6,384 nucleotides of DNA, from positions 1-6,384 of the forward strand of contig JANWKK010000029.1 of assembly GCA_025451425.1 (NCBI GenBank). Reading direction: 5' to 3'. Positions 1 through 5,800 of this stretch are shown here, in pieces. The notes beneath the pieces were generated by a model. It was given only the letters and a program-made list of their open reading frames with translations, made no database searches and was not told where the DNA came from. Position 1 is the first letter of the stretch. Each line of letters begins with the position of its first letter. The position numbers and the translations under genes were made by a program. The stretch comes from Gemmatimonadaceae bacterium (lineage in GTDB: Bacteria > Gemmatimonadota > Gemmatimonadetes > Gemmatimonadales > Gemmatimonadaceae).

Positions 1-596
1 ACGAGGATCATGCGCTTGGCCAGATTCAGCACGATGAAGGTGCTGCTGCGGGTGCCGTGCTTTGCCGGATCGGCCTCGAACTCCGGTGCATGCAGCACCG
101 TGAAGTTAGGATCGAACGTCGCAAGCTCGGCGACGTCCGGGCGAATGAACATGTTTCGCACGAACGCCATGTGCCATGCGCTCGGCGAGACATACCGCAC
201 AGACAGCCGGTATTTTGGGTCCGCCCCGCAATACAGATCCTGAACGAAGAGTTCTCCGGCGCTGTTCAGATGGGCGCGTACATCCGCAAGCAGCGTCTCG
301 AACTTCTCCGCCGAGAACGGCTGATTCACCTTGCCCCAGTCGACATCCCGCTCCGACTGTGTCTCGCGCACCACAAACTTGTCATTCGGAGACCGCCCCG
401 TGTGCGGCGACGTGACCGAGACAAAAGGTCCCATCTCGGCGAAATCACCTTCGCTACGTCGCGCCGCATTTTGGATCAAAACTGCCGCGACGAGATTCCA
501 ATGCACTTCTCCGCGAGGCTTGAGCCCTTGTGCTTCCAGTCCAACCTTGCCTTGGAGTTCAGCTGCTTCTTGCTGCGGTTGCGTCTGTGTTGCCAT
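1..596 (-). CDS. pckA: Phosphoenolpyruvate carboxykinase (ATP), N-terminal part
   Basis: ATP-dependent PEP carboxykinase catalyses oxaloacetate + ATP to phosphoenolpyruvate + CO2 + ADP in the cytoplasm, the first committed step of gluconeogenesis from C4 acids. The reading frame starts at ATG 596-594 (MATQTQPQQE) and runs open off the left edge, giving 198 residues of the roughly 520-540 usual for the family. Seen: the substrate-binding motif HTGRSPNDKF at residues 65-74 (the TGRSP arginine corresponds to Arg65 of the E. coli enzyme), the FVRNMFIRP block at 145-153, and GTRSSTFIVLNLAKRMIL at 181-198, which in the family comes just before the YAGEMKK segment. The kinase-type nucleotide-binding half lies outside the window. 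The start is 6 nt after the maeB stop. The only Shine-Dalgarno-like sequence, GAGG, is about 12 nt upstream, so translation probably depends on coupling to maeB. An ATG 10 nt upstream is out of frame. Identification is firm; the missing C-terminus cannot be judged. Confidence 0.95.
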   Translation of the reverse strand, partial: MATQTQPQQEAAELQGKVGLEAQGLKPRGEVHWNLVAAVLIQNAARRSEGDFAEMGPFVSVTSPHTGRSPNDKFVVRETQSERDVDWGKVNQPFSAEKFETLLADVRAHLNSAGELFVQDLYCGADPKYRLSVRYVSPSAWHMAFVRNMFIRPDVAELATFDPNFTVLHAPEFEADPAKHGTRSSTFIVLNLAKRMIL

Positions 597-602
597 ATGC
601 GC

Positions 603-2924
603 TCATAACCTCGAGTAGACTGTCGGTGCGATACCGTTGACGGGCGTATTCCGAGCCGCCGCCGGCTCCGCTGGCTGTGTGCGCCCCTGCGCGTCGACGA
701 CCGCAACAGCGGTCATGTTGACGATGTCCTGGACATCGGCGCCGCGCTCGAGCACGTGCACGGGGCGGCTCATTCCGACGAGGATTGGTCCGATCGCCGT
801 CGCCCCGCCCAAGTGATCCAGCAACTTGTATGCGATGTTGCCGGCGCTCAAGTTCGGAAAGATCAGCACGTTCGCTTGGGACTTGAGGGCGCTGAACGGA
901 TAATCGCGTTGCAGGATCTCGGTATCCAGCGCCGTGTCCGCCTGCATCTCGCCATCGACGATCAGCGAGGGGTCCCGCTGTCGTAGCAGCTGGACAGCGC
1001 GGGCGACCTTCTCCGCCTCCTGGTGACGCACCGAGCCAAAGTTCGAGAACGAAAGCATGGCAATCCGCGGCTCGATTCCGAAGTTCCGTGTCACGCGGCT
1101 GGCGGCAAACGCGATCTGCGCCAGCTGCTCCGCGGTCGGATCGATGTTCACCGTCGTGTCGGCGCAGAACACCACATGTTTCTCGAAGACGAGCATGTAC
1201 ATGCCGCTCACGAGTCCTGATTTGGGATGGGCGCCTACGACCTCGAGCGCTGGGCGGATCGTCTCGGGATAATGCATGTTGACGCCAGAGAGCAGCGCAT
1301 CGGCATCGCCGCGCGCGACCATGCACGATCCGAAGTAGTTGCCGTTGTAGAGACGGCGACGCGCCTCCTCCATACTCATCCCTTTCCGCTGCCGCTTCGA
1401 CCACATGAAGTGGGCGTAGGCTTCGCGTAACGGAGAGCTCGACGGATCTTCGATCTCGATCTCGTCGAGCGACACATTCATCTGCGACGCGGCGCGTTCG
1501 ATCGCGGCACGATTGCCGAGGAGGATTGGCTGCGCGATGCCCTCGTCGACGACGATCTGGGCTGCGCGAATGATCTTTGGCTCCTCGCCTTCCGGGTAGA
1601 CGACGCGTTTCGGACTCGAGCTCGCGCGATTGATGACACCGCGCATGACGCCACGCGCGCGTCCGAGTCGGGCCTCGAGTCGTTCCCGATACGCATCGAG
1701 CTCGACGAAATCATTCGCGGCACCGCTGGCAACCGCGGCCCAGGCCACTGCCGGGGCGATCCACAGCAGAACGCGCGGATCGAAGGGGAAAGGAATGAGA
1801 TAATCGGGACCGAATTGCACTTGCCGCAGACCGTAGAGCGACGCCACGCTGTCTGGCACGTCTTGCTTCGCGAGCAACGCGAGCGCGCGCGTCGCCGCCA
1901 TCTTCATCTCCTCGTTGATCTCGGTCGCGCGCACATCGAGCGCGCCGCGGAAGATGAAGGGGAATCCGAGAACGTTGTTGACCTGATTCGGGTAGTCGCT
2001 GCGGCCGGTGGCGATGATCGCGTCATCACGCACGGCACGCACCTCGTCAGGCAGAATTTCCGGAACGGGGTTCGCCAGCGCAAAAACGATCGGCTTCGGA
2101 CCCATCTTCGCGATCATTTCACCCGTGACCGCGCCGGCGACGGACAGGCCGACAAAAACGTCGGCGCCGGCGAGCGCGTCGTCGATCGTGCGCGCTTTCG
2201 TCTCGACCTGAAAGCGCGCCTTGTACGGATCCATGTCGCCGGTGCGGCCCTTGTAGATGACGCCTTGCCGGTCGCACATGAGTATATGCTCACGCTTCAC
2301 ACCCAGTCGCACATAGTGCTCGGCGGTCGAGATCGCCGCCGCGCCCGCACCGGAGAAGACGACGATCACATCCTCGATCGCCTTTGCGACGATCTCGAGC
2401 GCATTGAGCAGTGCTGCGCCGGAGATGATCGCGGTCCCGTGTTGGTCATCGTGAAACACCGGAATCCGCATCGTCTTGCGGAGCGTCTCCTCGATATAGA
2501 AGCAATCCGGGGCGCGAATGTCCTCGAGGTTGATGCCGCCGACCGTCGGCTCGAGCAGCTGGCAGAACTTGATGACATCGTCCGCCTTCTCCGAGCCGAC
2601 CTCGATGTCGAAGACGTCGATGTCCGCGAACTGCTTGAAGAGATTTCCTTTGCCCTCCATCACCGGCTTGCCGGCGAGCGCCCCGATATTGCCGAGACCG
2701 AGGACGGCGGTACCGTTGGTGACGACGGCGACGAGGTTTCCCTTGGCGGTGTAGGAGTACGCGAGATCGGGGTCGCGTTTGATCTCGAGACAGGGCTCGG
2801 CGACGCCGGGCGAGTACGCCAGCGAAAGGTCCCGCTGATTGGTCAGCGGCTTCGTCGGCACGACGGCGATCTTTCCCGGTCGGCCGCGCGAATGATAGTC
2901 GAGTGCGTCTTGTTTCTTCGTCAT
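603..2924 (-). CDS. maeB: Malic enzyme with C-terminal phosphotransacetylase-like domain (MaeB type)
   Basis: Oxidative decarboxylation of malate to pyruvate and CO2, usually with NADP+, in the cytoplasm. With ATG 2924 as start it has 773 residues, close to the usual 750-770 of the two-domain MaeB family. Malic N-terminal domain, about 10-155: YSPGVAEPC at 37-45 with the catalytic Tyr37, GKGNLFKQF at 91-99 with the candidate catalytic lysines, metal-site Glu134-Asp135 in LEDIRAPD, and HDDQHGT at 158-164. NAD(P)-binding domain, about 157-400: FSGAGAAA at 190-197 (glycine-rich loop) and ALANPVPE at 282-289. From about 435 to 760 follows a Pta-like domain; in this family it is known to act as a regulatory, acetyl-CoA-sensing module rather than a transacetylase. 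An in-frame TTG at 2942 would add six residues, but the family similarity begins at [19 protein letters not shown], so ATG was preferred; neither start has a good ribosome binding site. Cofactor choice cannot be settled by eye. Confidence 0.96.
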   Translation of the reverse strand: MTKKQDALDYHSRGRPGKIAVVPTKPLTNQRDLSLAYSPGVAEPCLEIKRDPDLAYSYTAKGNLVAVVTNGTAVLGLGNIGALAGKPVMEGKGNLFKQFADIDVFDIEVGSEKADDVIKFCQLLEPTVGGINLEDIRAPDCFYIEETLRKTMRIPVFHDDQHGTAIISGAALLNALEIVAKAIEDVIVVFSGAGAAAISTAEHYVRLGVKREHILMCDRQGVIYKGRTGDMDPYKARFQVETKARTIDDALAGADVFVGLSVAGAVTGEMIAKMGPKPIVFALANPVPEILPDEVRAVRDDAIIATGRSDYPNQVNNVLGFPFIFRGALDVRATEINEEMKMAATRALALLAKQDVPDSVASLYGLRQVQFGPDYLIPFPFDPRVLLWIAPAVAWAAVASGAANDFVELDAYRERLEARLGRARGVMRGVINRASSSPKRVVYPEGEEPKIIRAAQIVVDEGIAQPILLGNRAAIERAASQMNVSLDEIEIEDPSSSPLREAYAHFMWSKRQRKGMSMEEARRRLYNGNYFGSCMVARGDADALLSGVNMHYPETIRPALEVVGAHPKSGLVSGMYMLVFEKHVVFCADTTVNIDPTAEQLAQIAFAASRVTRNFGIEPRIAMLSFSNFGSVRHQEAEKVARAVQLLRQRDPSLIVDGEMQADTALDTEILQRDYPFSALKSQANVLIFPNLSAGNIAYKLLDHLGGATAIGPILVGMSRPVHVLERGADVQDIVNMTAVAVVDAQGRTQPAEPAAARNTPVNGIAPTVYSRL

Positions 2925-2981
2925 AGGGGCAGACAAGAACAATAGCGCAATGGACCCGCTAACCGTGAGAGGGGCAGAGGG
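2925..2981. other. Short nfo-maeB intergenic spacer
   Basis: 57 bases between the nfo stop and the maeB start. It contains the nonamer AGGGGCAGA twice in direct orientation (2925-2933 and 2970-2978), one copy touching the maeB start codon. No terminator hairpin with a T-run and no clear promoter were seen, so read-through from nfo into maeB is possible. Confidence 0.5.
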
Positions 2982-3902
2982 TTAGGAGGTGGCCGCTGCG
3001 GCTGCGGCGTAGCGCCGGAGACGCGCGAGCATGCGCGAATCCGTTTTGGTGGCGTCGTCGAGCTTTGGCGTTTCGATGAGTTTGGGAATGTCGATGAAAC
3101 GCTCATCGGTCATGATGCGCCGAAACGGCGCCGGGCCGAGTGATCCCTCCCCGATCAGCTCGTGACGGTCGCGGTGCGATGCGAATGGCGTCTTGGAGTC
3201 ATTAAGGTGCATCACGCGCAGACGGTCCATCCCGAGCACATCATCGAAGCGCTGCCACACGCCGTCGAAGTCGCGCTTCAGATCGTAGCCGGCGGAGTAA
3301 GCGTGGCACGTGTCCACGCAAACGCCCATGCGAACGCGTCGCGTCGTCGATACGCTCTCGATGAGACGCGCCAGCTCCTCGAACGTCGAGCCGATCGCTG
3401 TCCCAGCGCCCGACGTGAGCTCCATGCACAGTACGGTTCGCCCTGGCACCCGCTCGAGCGCCTCGCTGATTGCGTCGGCATTGCGTTGAATGCCGCTGAG
3501 CCGATCGTCGATGAAGTTGCCGGGGTGCGACACGAGATAGTCGAGGCCGAGTGCCTCGCATCGCGCGAGCTCCGCGACGAAGGACTCGATCGAGCGGCGC
3601 CGAAGCGTTGGATCGGGACTCGCAAGGTTTATCAAATACGAATCATGGGCGGCCGTCGCTCGCACGTTCGTATCCGCCAGGGCGGCGCGAAACGCGGCGC
3701 ACTCGTCGTCGGCGCAGGCTCGTTCCGCCCAGCGACTGGCCATCTTCGTGAAGATCTGCATCGCCGTCGCGCCGATCGCCTTGGCGCGTGCCGGCGCTTC
3801 GCGCGTGCCACCAGCGATCGAGGTATGCGCGCCGAGGAGCAGGTTGGCGGCCGGGGTCTTCTTTCGGGCGGTCCTCCTTGTCGGCCGTGGCCGCTTAGGC
3901 AT
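2982..3902 (-). CDS. nfo: Endonuclease IV (AP endonuclease, Nfo)
   Basis: Zinc-dependent apurinic/apyrimidinic endonuclease of base excision repair: it cuts the backbone 5' of abasic sites and trims blocked 3' ends. The 306-residue product is slightly longer than the usual 280-290. All nine trinuclear-zinc ligands can be placed by comparison with E. coli Nfo: His86 (AAHDSYLINLA), His126 (SHPGNF), Glu161 (MELTSG), Asp197 and His200 (CVDTCHAYSAGYD), His232 (MHLNDSK), Asp245 and His247 (DRHELIGEG) and Glu277 (LIETPK). The TIM-barrel entry LLLGAHTSIAGG is at 21-32. The first 20 residues form an extra, strongly basic tail (MPKRPRPTRRTARKKTPAAN) not found in E. coli Nfo, and the C-terminus ends in an alanine run. 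The ATG overlaps the stop of the zinc-ribbon gene by 8 nt (ATGCCTAA), which argues for translational coupling. The stop TAA is 57 nt before the maeB start. Confidence 0.96.
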   Translation of the reverse strand: MPKRPRPTRRTARKKTPAANLLLGAHTSIAGGTREAPARAKAIGATAMQIFTKMASRWAERACADDECAAFRAALADTNVRATAAHDSYLINLASPDPTLRRRSIESFVAELARCEALGLDYLVSHPGNFIDDRLSGIQRNADAISEALERVPGRTVLCMELTSGAGTAIGSTFEELARLIESVSTTRRVRMGVCVDTCHAYSAGYDLKRDFDGVWQRFDDVLGMDRLRVMHLNDSKTPFASHRDRHELIGEGSLGPAPFRRIMTDERFIDIPKLIETPKLDDATKTDSRMLARLRRYAAAAAATS

Positions 3903-4110
3903 CGTACTCTTTGTGGCGGCCGCGCAGGACTTTCCCGCAACGAGGGCAGTGCAACGTCACCTCGTCGTCGTCGTCATGCAGATAGTCATAGCGGCGACCG
4001 CACGCACATTCTATCTCGAGCGACTCATGGCCGCACACGACACAGTAGCGATCCTCGACCTCGTAACCTCGGAATCGGGCGCACACGGTGCAGCGCTTGG
4101 TGACGTTCAT
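3895..4110 (-). CDS. Small eight-cysteine zinc-ribbon protein, function unknown
   Basis: A 71-residue cytoplasmic protein that I do not recognise as a named family. Its eight cysteines follow the pattern CxxC-x12-CxxC-x8-CxC-x17-CxxC (Cys7/10, 23/26, 35/37, 55/58), consistent with two zinc sites, probably tandem or interleaved zinc ribbons. An acidic loop LHDDDDEV (residues 44-51) lies between the last two pairs, and the tail is basic (GKVLRGRHKEYDA). The frame stays open up to ATG 4236 (113 residues), but that extension runs into the intergenic palindrome and is low-complexity in character. ATG 4110, immediately before the first cysteine pair, is therefore the better start although no clear Shine-Dalgarno sequence precedes it. 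Its stop overlaps the nfo start by 8 nt, so the two are co-transcribed; a nucleic-acid-associated role is a guess from that neighbour only. It could also be a rubredoxin-like or RNA-binding ribbon. Confidence 0.8.
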   Translation of the reverse strand: MNVTKRCTVCARFRGYEVEDRYCVVCGHESLEIECACGRRYDYLHDDDDEVTLHCPRCGKVLRGRHKEYDA

Positions 4111-4171
4111 TTTCGTCGGATCATCGGGGATCGGGTAAGCTACTGCTCGAGCTGACCAAGCTAAATCAGAG
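4111..4171. other. Leader between palindrome and zinc-ribbon gene
   Basis: About 60 bases upstream of the zinc-ribbon start that are neither part of the palindrome nor convincingly coding. Two more AGCT tetramers lie here (4150 and 4160). If the zinc-ribbon/nfo genes have their own promoter it should sit here or inside the palindrome, but I see no convincing -35/-10 pair and do not call one. Confidence 0.4.
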
Positions 4172-4268
4172 GCTGAGCCTTCAGCTCTGAGCTGTTCTCT
4201 TGAGCTGTGAGCTTCGAGGGATGAGTGATCAGCCATGAGATCCTGCTTTTTCTACTCGCTGGCGATCC

Positions 4269-4315
4269 TCTCACCCGGTAACGCGAGCCCAGACGCGAGA
4301 GGCAAGCTGGGAGCT
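4269..4315 (+). repeat. Perfect 47-nt inverted repeat, left copy
   Basis: This stretch, beginning TCTCACCCGGTAACGCGAGC and ending GGCAAGCTGGGAGCT, is the exact reverse complement of 4471-4517. The two copies are separated by 155 nt. It is the best conserved core of the surrounding palindrome and could form a very stable stem in single-stranded DNA or in RNA. Confidence 0.97.
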
Positions 4316-4349
4316 CACAGAGATCAGAGAACCACCTCAGCTGTCAGCG

Positions 4350-4401
4350 TCAGCGACGAGCGAGGAGAAGTCAGCGACACCGACAACCAGCTCGTCGCTG
4401 A
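4350..4401. repeat. Inner 12-bp hairpin within the palindrome
   Basis: TCAGCGACGAGC at 4350-4361 is perfectly complementary to GCTCGTCGCTGA at 4390-4401, leaving a 28-nt loop. Its centre (about 4375) is shifted by about 17 nt from that of the large palindrome (about 4393), so the two stems are nested but not concentric; the right side carries about 32 extra bases between inner and outer stems. The heptamer GTCAGCG also occurs three times as a direct repeat here (4343, 4349, 4370). Confidence 0.8.
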
Positions 4402-4470
4402 GCTGTTGTCTGAACTCTGTTGGCTCGCCGCTTCACGGCTCGCAGCTCAGGTAGTTCCCTGATTTCTGTA

Positions 4471-4517
4471 AGCTCCCAGCTTGCCTCTCGCGTCTGGGCT
4501 CGCGTTACCGGGTGAGA
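4471..4517 (-). repeat. Perfect 47-nt inverted repeat, right copy
   Basis: Exact reverse complement of 4269-4315. Read on the plus strand it begins AGCTCCCAGCTTGCCTCTCG and ends TTACCGGGTGAGA. Identity between the arms falls gradually outward from this core and toward the centre. Confidence 0.97.
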
Positions 4518-4600
4518 TCTCGCCAGCGAGTAGAAAGGCAGGATCGCGAGGCTGATCACTGGAGGCTGTCAGCTCAAAGGAAAAGCTCGGAGCTGAAAGC

Positions 4601-5800
4601 TCAACGCTCGCCGCGCAGCCATGTCACTGGATCGACGGACGGCCCGCCGTGCCGGATCTCGAAATGGAGATGCGGCGGAAGATCCGGATCGGAGACGCCG
4701 ACCGTCCCGATTTGCTCGCCCTTGGTCACCGAGTCGCGCAATCGCACATCGGCGCGGGCGAGCGAACCATAGATCGAGTAGTCGCCGCCGCCGTGCTCGA
4801 CGATGATCGTCGTGCCGTACGTGCCTAACGACCCGACGCTCACGACCGTGCCATCCGCGACCGCGTGCACCGCCGTGCCGATCGCGGCACGAATGCCGAC
4901 GCCATTCCAGCGAATCGTCGCGTTGCTCGCCGTCTGCGTTTTGCCGTACGAGTAGACAAGCGGCCCGTCGACGGGCCAATCGAGCTGCCCATAGTCGCTC
5001 GTCTTGATCGAGCTCGCGCTGCGCAGTGCCGTTGCCCCACGACCACTCTCGCTTCGCCGCCGGTCCGCCTCGAGGGAGGCGATCGTGCTCGCGAGTTGCG
5101 CCTCGGTTCGACGCAGCTGATCGAGATTCACCTCCGTGCGACGTGCGCTCACCTGCGCCTCCGCCAACTTCGAAGCGCGCTCGCGCTCGAGGTCGCGCAG
5201 GTTGTCTTCCTCCATCCGCTTGTCGTTCCGATTCTGCTCGAGCGCTTCCTGCAGATGCACGAGTCGGTCGCGGTCGCGCGCGACCTGATCACGCAGCTGC
5301 TCGACGCGCGCGACGAGCGCCCGGTCATGGAGCGCGAGCGTGTGCAAGTACTTGTATCGAGCGACGAGCTCGCCGAACGACTGCGCGGAAAGCAATACCT
5401 CGGCGGTGAACAAGGGGCCGCGCTTGTAGATGTCCACGAGCCGCCGCTTCAACGTCGCGCGCTTGTCGGTCAGTTCGGCCTCGGTGCGAATCATGTTCTG
5501 CGAGGCGTCGTTGACGTCGTTGTTGATGCTCGCCAGCTGCCGTTCGAGCGCCGCAACGAGACGCTCGGTCGCCTCTCGCCGGGCGTTCAGGTTGGCAACT
5601 TCTTCGGAGAGGTCGTGAACGTTCGTGCGCAGCTCGAGCATCCGCCGTTCGAGATCGGCGCGTTCCTGGCGAATGTGGTCGAGTTCCTCACGCTGCGCTC
5701 GAAGCTTGTCCTGAGCGAGGGCCGGAGGAGCCGAAGCAATCGAGAGCGCCAGGGCGCCAAGCAACCCTCTACGCCAAACCCTCAGCACTCCGCCCATCAT
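4601..5800 (-). CDS. EnvC-like periplasmic coiled-coil protein with degenerate LytM (M23) domain
   Basis: Probable activator of cell-wall amidases at the division site, working under FtsEX like E. coli EnvC. With ATG 5800 it has 399 residues. A signal peptide (about 1-29: VWRRGLLGALALSIASAPPALA, here named only by its core LLGALALSIASA, with AxA-type cleavage before QDKLR) directs it to the periplasm. Two long coiled-coil stretches follow (about 31-128 and 160-250), then the LytM fold at about 272-396 ending VDPVTWLRGER. Of the zinc-peptidase residues, HxxxD has become Trp298-x3-Gly302 (IRWNGVGI) and the YAH histidine has become Ser346 (YGSL); only the final HLH (His377, His379) remains. E. 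coli EnvC is degenerate in a similar way, so hydrolase activity is unlikely. The start overlaps the ftsX stop by one base (TGATG); GTG 5803 is a possible alternative. The frame is open to 5959, but that part overlaps ftsX and lacks family similarity. Confidence 0.88.
   Translation of the reverse strand: MMGGVLRVWRRGLLGALALSIASAPPALAQDKLRAQREELDHIRQERADLERRMLELRTNVHDLSEEVANLNARREATERLVAALERQLASINNDVNDASQNMIRTEAELTDKRATLKRRLVDIYKRGPLFTAEVLLSAQSFGELVARYKYLHTLALHDRALVARVEQLRDQVARDRDRLVHLQEALEQNRNDKRMEEDNLRDLERERASKLAEAQVSARRTEVNLDQLRRTEAQLASTIASLEADRRRSESGRGATALRSASSIKTSDYGQLDWPVDGPLVYSYGKTQTASNATIRWNGVGIRAAIGTAVHAVADGTVVSVGSLGTYGTTIIVEHGGGDYSIYGSLARADVRLRDSVTKGEQIGTVGVSDPDLPPHLHFEIRHGGPSVDPVTWLRGER

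Larger units (their letters stand above)
4172..4605. repeat. Large imperfect palindrome filling the intergenic region, AGCT-rich
   Basis: Left arm 4172-4343 and right arm 4443-4605 are reverse complements of each other with few differences. The inner part, 4269-4343 against 4443-4517, pairs without gaps at 70 of 75 positions. The outer part pairs with small indels: 4242-4260 against 4525-4542, 4224-4234 against 4550-4560 (AGTGATCAGCC, exact), and 4173-4193 against 4584-4604 (18 of 21). AGCT occurs 18 times between 4141 and 4605, against about two expected by chance. There is no convincing gene in it, no transposase and no obvious target duplication. It separates the ftsX/EnvC-like pair from the zinc-ribbon/nfo pair, and its right end includes the TGA stop (4603-4601) of the EnvC-like gene. 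It may be a member of a dispersed intergenic repeat family, a MITE-like relic, or DNA that makes a long hairpin RNA acting as a transcript boundary. Confidence 0.92.

Noticed and set aside
559..1404. Minus-strand open frame of 281 codons inside maeB and pckA
   Set aside because: Out of frame with the well-conserved malic enzyme Pta-like domain; composition is Arg/Ala-rich noise.
1815..2945. Long plus-strand open frame (376 codons) opposite maeB
   Set aside because: Arg/Asp/Glu-rich, no recognisable motif; it lies antisense to a clearly conserved malic enzyme and is the usual shadow in GC-rich DNA.
2925..2978. Direct repeat AGGGGCAGA in the nfo-maeB gap as an operator
   Set aside because: A 9-mer occurring twice in a GC-rich spacer is weak evidence, and there is no dyad or known regulator site; recorded only in the spacer entry.
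3873..3878. Perfect AGGAGG (minus strand) inside nfo codons 9-10
   Set aside because: No ATG, GTG or TTG follows at a workable distance; the nearest candidate, CTG 3842, is 30 nt away.
3162..4103. Plus-strand open frame (313 codons) opposite nfo and the zinc-ribbon gene
   Set aside because: Antisense to nine conserved Nfo metal ligands and the cysteine pairs; its own translation looks random and basic.
4111..4236. N-terminal extension of the zinc-ribbon protein to ATG 4236
   Set aside because: The added 42 residues would be encoded partly by the palindrome and contain no cysteine or motif; ATG 4110 precedes the first CxxC directly.
4235..4559. Short open frames inside the palindrome (4235-4462 plus, 4371-4559 minus)
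   Set aside because: They follow the repeat arms, which would give mirrored peptides; no ribosome site or motif supports them.
4172..4605. Insertion sequence or CRISPR array in the intergenic region
   Set aside because: No transposase or target duplication was found and the repeats are one nested inverted pair, not regularly spaced direct repeats.
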